A DNA stretch of 6,378 nucleotides from Candidatus Avacholeplasma faecigallinarum. GTDB lineage: Bacteria > Bacillota_I > Bacilli_A > Acholeplasmatales > Anaeroplasmataceae. A program made the position numbers and the translations under genes. How positions within the stretch are numbered: position 1 is the stretch's first letter; each line of letters begins with the position of its first letter. Where the stretch lies: positions 1 to 6,378 of the forward strand of contig DVKU01000189.1 in assembly GCA_018715825.1 (NCBI GenBank), written 5' to 3'. The notes under the pieces are model-generated. The model saw only the letters and a program-made list of their open reading frames with translations, searched no databases and was not told where the DNA came from. Below are positions 5,839-6,378 of the stretch, one piece after another.

Positions 5839-6378
5839 GGGCACATATTGTGATATTGCTTGTAAAAATTATTTATATAAAGAAAATCTTGATTATGAAA
5901 TAAAATATTATCCGAGCATTTTAAAGGCTAGTATGGCTGTTGATGATAATACTATGGCAATGCTTCCCTTTGAAAATACTTTGGATGGTTTTGTTATTGA
6001 AAGCCTTGACTATATTTTATTAAATAGATTATATATTATTGGCCAAACAAAGCTAGATATCGATTTTGCTTTTGTTAGCAATTGCGACAATGAAGCTGAT
6101 ATTGAAAATCTTTATGTACAGTTTAAGGCTTATGGACAATGCATAAGCTTTATCAATGAGTATAATTTTAATATCATAACTACTCAAAGCAATACTGAAA
6201 GCTTAAATAAGCTATTGCAGTCTCAAGGTAAATATGCAGCAATTATTCCAATGCATCTTTTAGATAAATATCATTTTAAAATTGAAAAGCATCATATTGC
6301 TGACAGCAAATCTAATGAAACGAGATTTTTTGTAGTAAGTAAAAGTAATGACTATAATTATAAAAGTAACAATTTAGA
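5810..6378 (+). CDS. pheA: Prephenate dehydratase-like protein (3' truncated by window edge)
   Basis: An open frame of 189 codons runs off the right edge. It matches prephenate dehydratase, which turns prephenate into phenylpyruvate in phenylalanine synthesis: VLGPEGTYCDIA (6-17) for GP.GT.SE.A, LPFENTLDGFV (52-62) for P.ENS..G.V, GQCISFI (109-115) for QC..WL, and SNETRFFVV (168-176) holding the catalytic Thr-Arg-Phe (171-173). The usual SHPQALAQC is much changed (VQFKAYGQC, no His), and the STA motif reads SNT, so this is a divergent member. A regulatory ACT domain, if present, would lie beyond the window. The start follows GAGGGGG (5797-5803) at six bases and sits 29 bases inside the S51 gene in another frame, indicating coupled translation. 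The function is likely but less certain than for its neighbours. Confidence 0.82.
   Translation, partial: MKKIAVLGPEGTYCDIACKNYLYKENLDYEIKYYPSILKASMAVDDNTMAMLPFENTLDGFVIESLDYILLNRLYIIGQTKLDIDFAFVSNCDNEADIENLYVQFKAYGQCISFINEYNFNIITTQSNTESLNKLLQSQGKYAAIIPMHLLDKYHFKIEKHHIADSKSNETRFFVVSKSNDYNYKSNNL

Overview
The window is a strongly AT-rich stretch of a bacterial chromosome. It most likely comes from a low-GC, endospore-forming Bacillota, possibly related to Erysipelotrichia or Bacilli. That is inferred from the AT-rich codon use, purine-rich Shine-Dalgarno (SD) sites, a CotY/CotZ-like spore coat protein, and an HPr carrying the regulatory Ser46 typical of Firmicutes. TGA is used as a stop, so this is not a mycoplasma-type code. 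No phage, insertion sequence, tRNA, rRNA or CRISPR array is visible.

Layout: (1) Bases 2-1747 (+) are the 3' end of hsdR, the motor/restriction subunit of a type I restriction-modification system; the gene enters from the left edge. (2) Bases 1812-2231 (-) are a convergent, cysteine-rich CotY/CotZ-like coat protein with its own terminator. (3) Bases 2310-3102 (+) are a compact PTS-related unit: a good vegetative promoter, an unusual leader with a hairpin between the SD and the start codon, a 38-residue membrane peptide, an EIIB-like domain in the same frame just after the peptide's stop codon, then ptsH (HPr) and a 16-bp terminator stem. (4) From 3117 to the right edge (+) there is a tightly packed operon: pepV (M20 dipeptidase), trmB (tRNA m7G46 methyltransferase), an S51 peptidase and a prephenate dehydratase-like gene cut by the window end. 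These genes overlap or lie within 8 bases of each other.

The most interesting part is region 3. The EIIB-like domain keeps the glucose-family EIIB fold signature, but the phosphorylated cysteine is replaced by aspartate. It sits directly upstream of ptsH and appears to be an in-frame extension of the membrane peptide, split from it by one TAA. It could be a membrane-tethered, non-transferring EIIB used for regulation or HPr binding, a recoded gene, or a gene broken by a nonsense mutation. The downstream operon combines peptide turnover, tRNA modification and aromatic amino-acid synthesis; its members share transcription but have no obvious common pathway.
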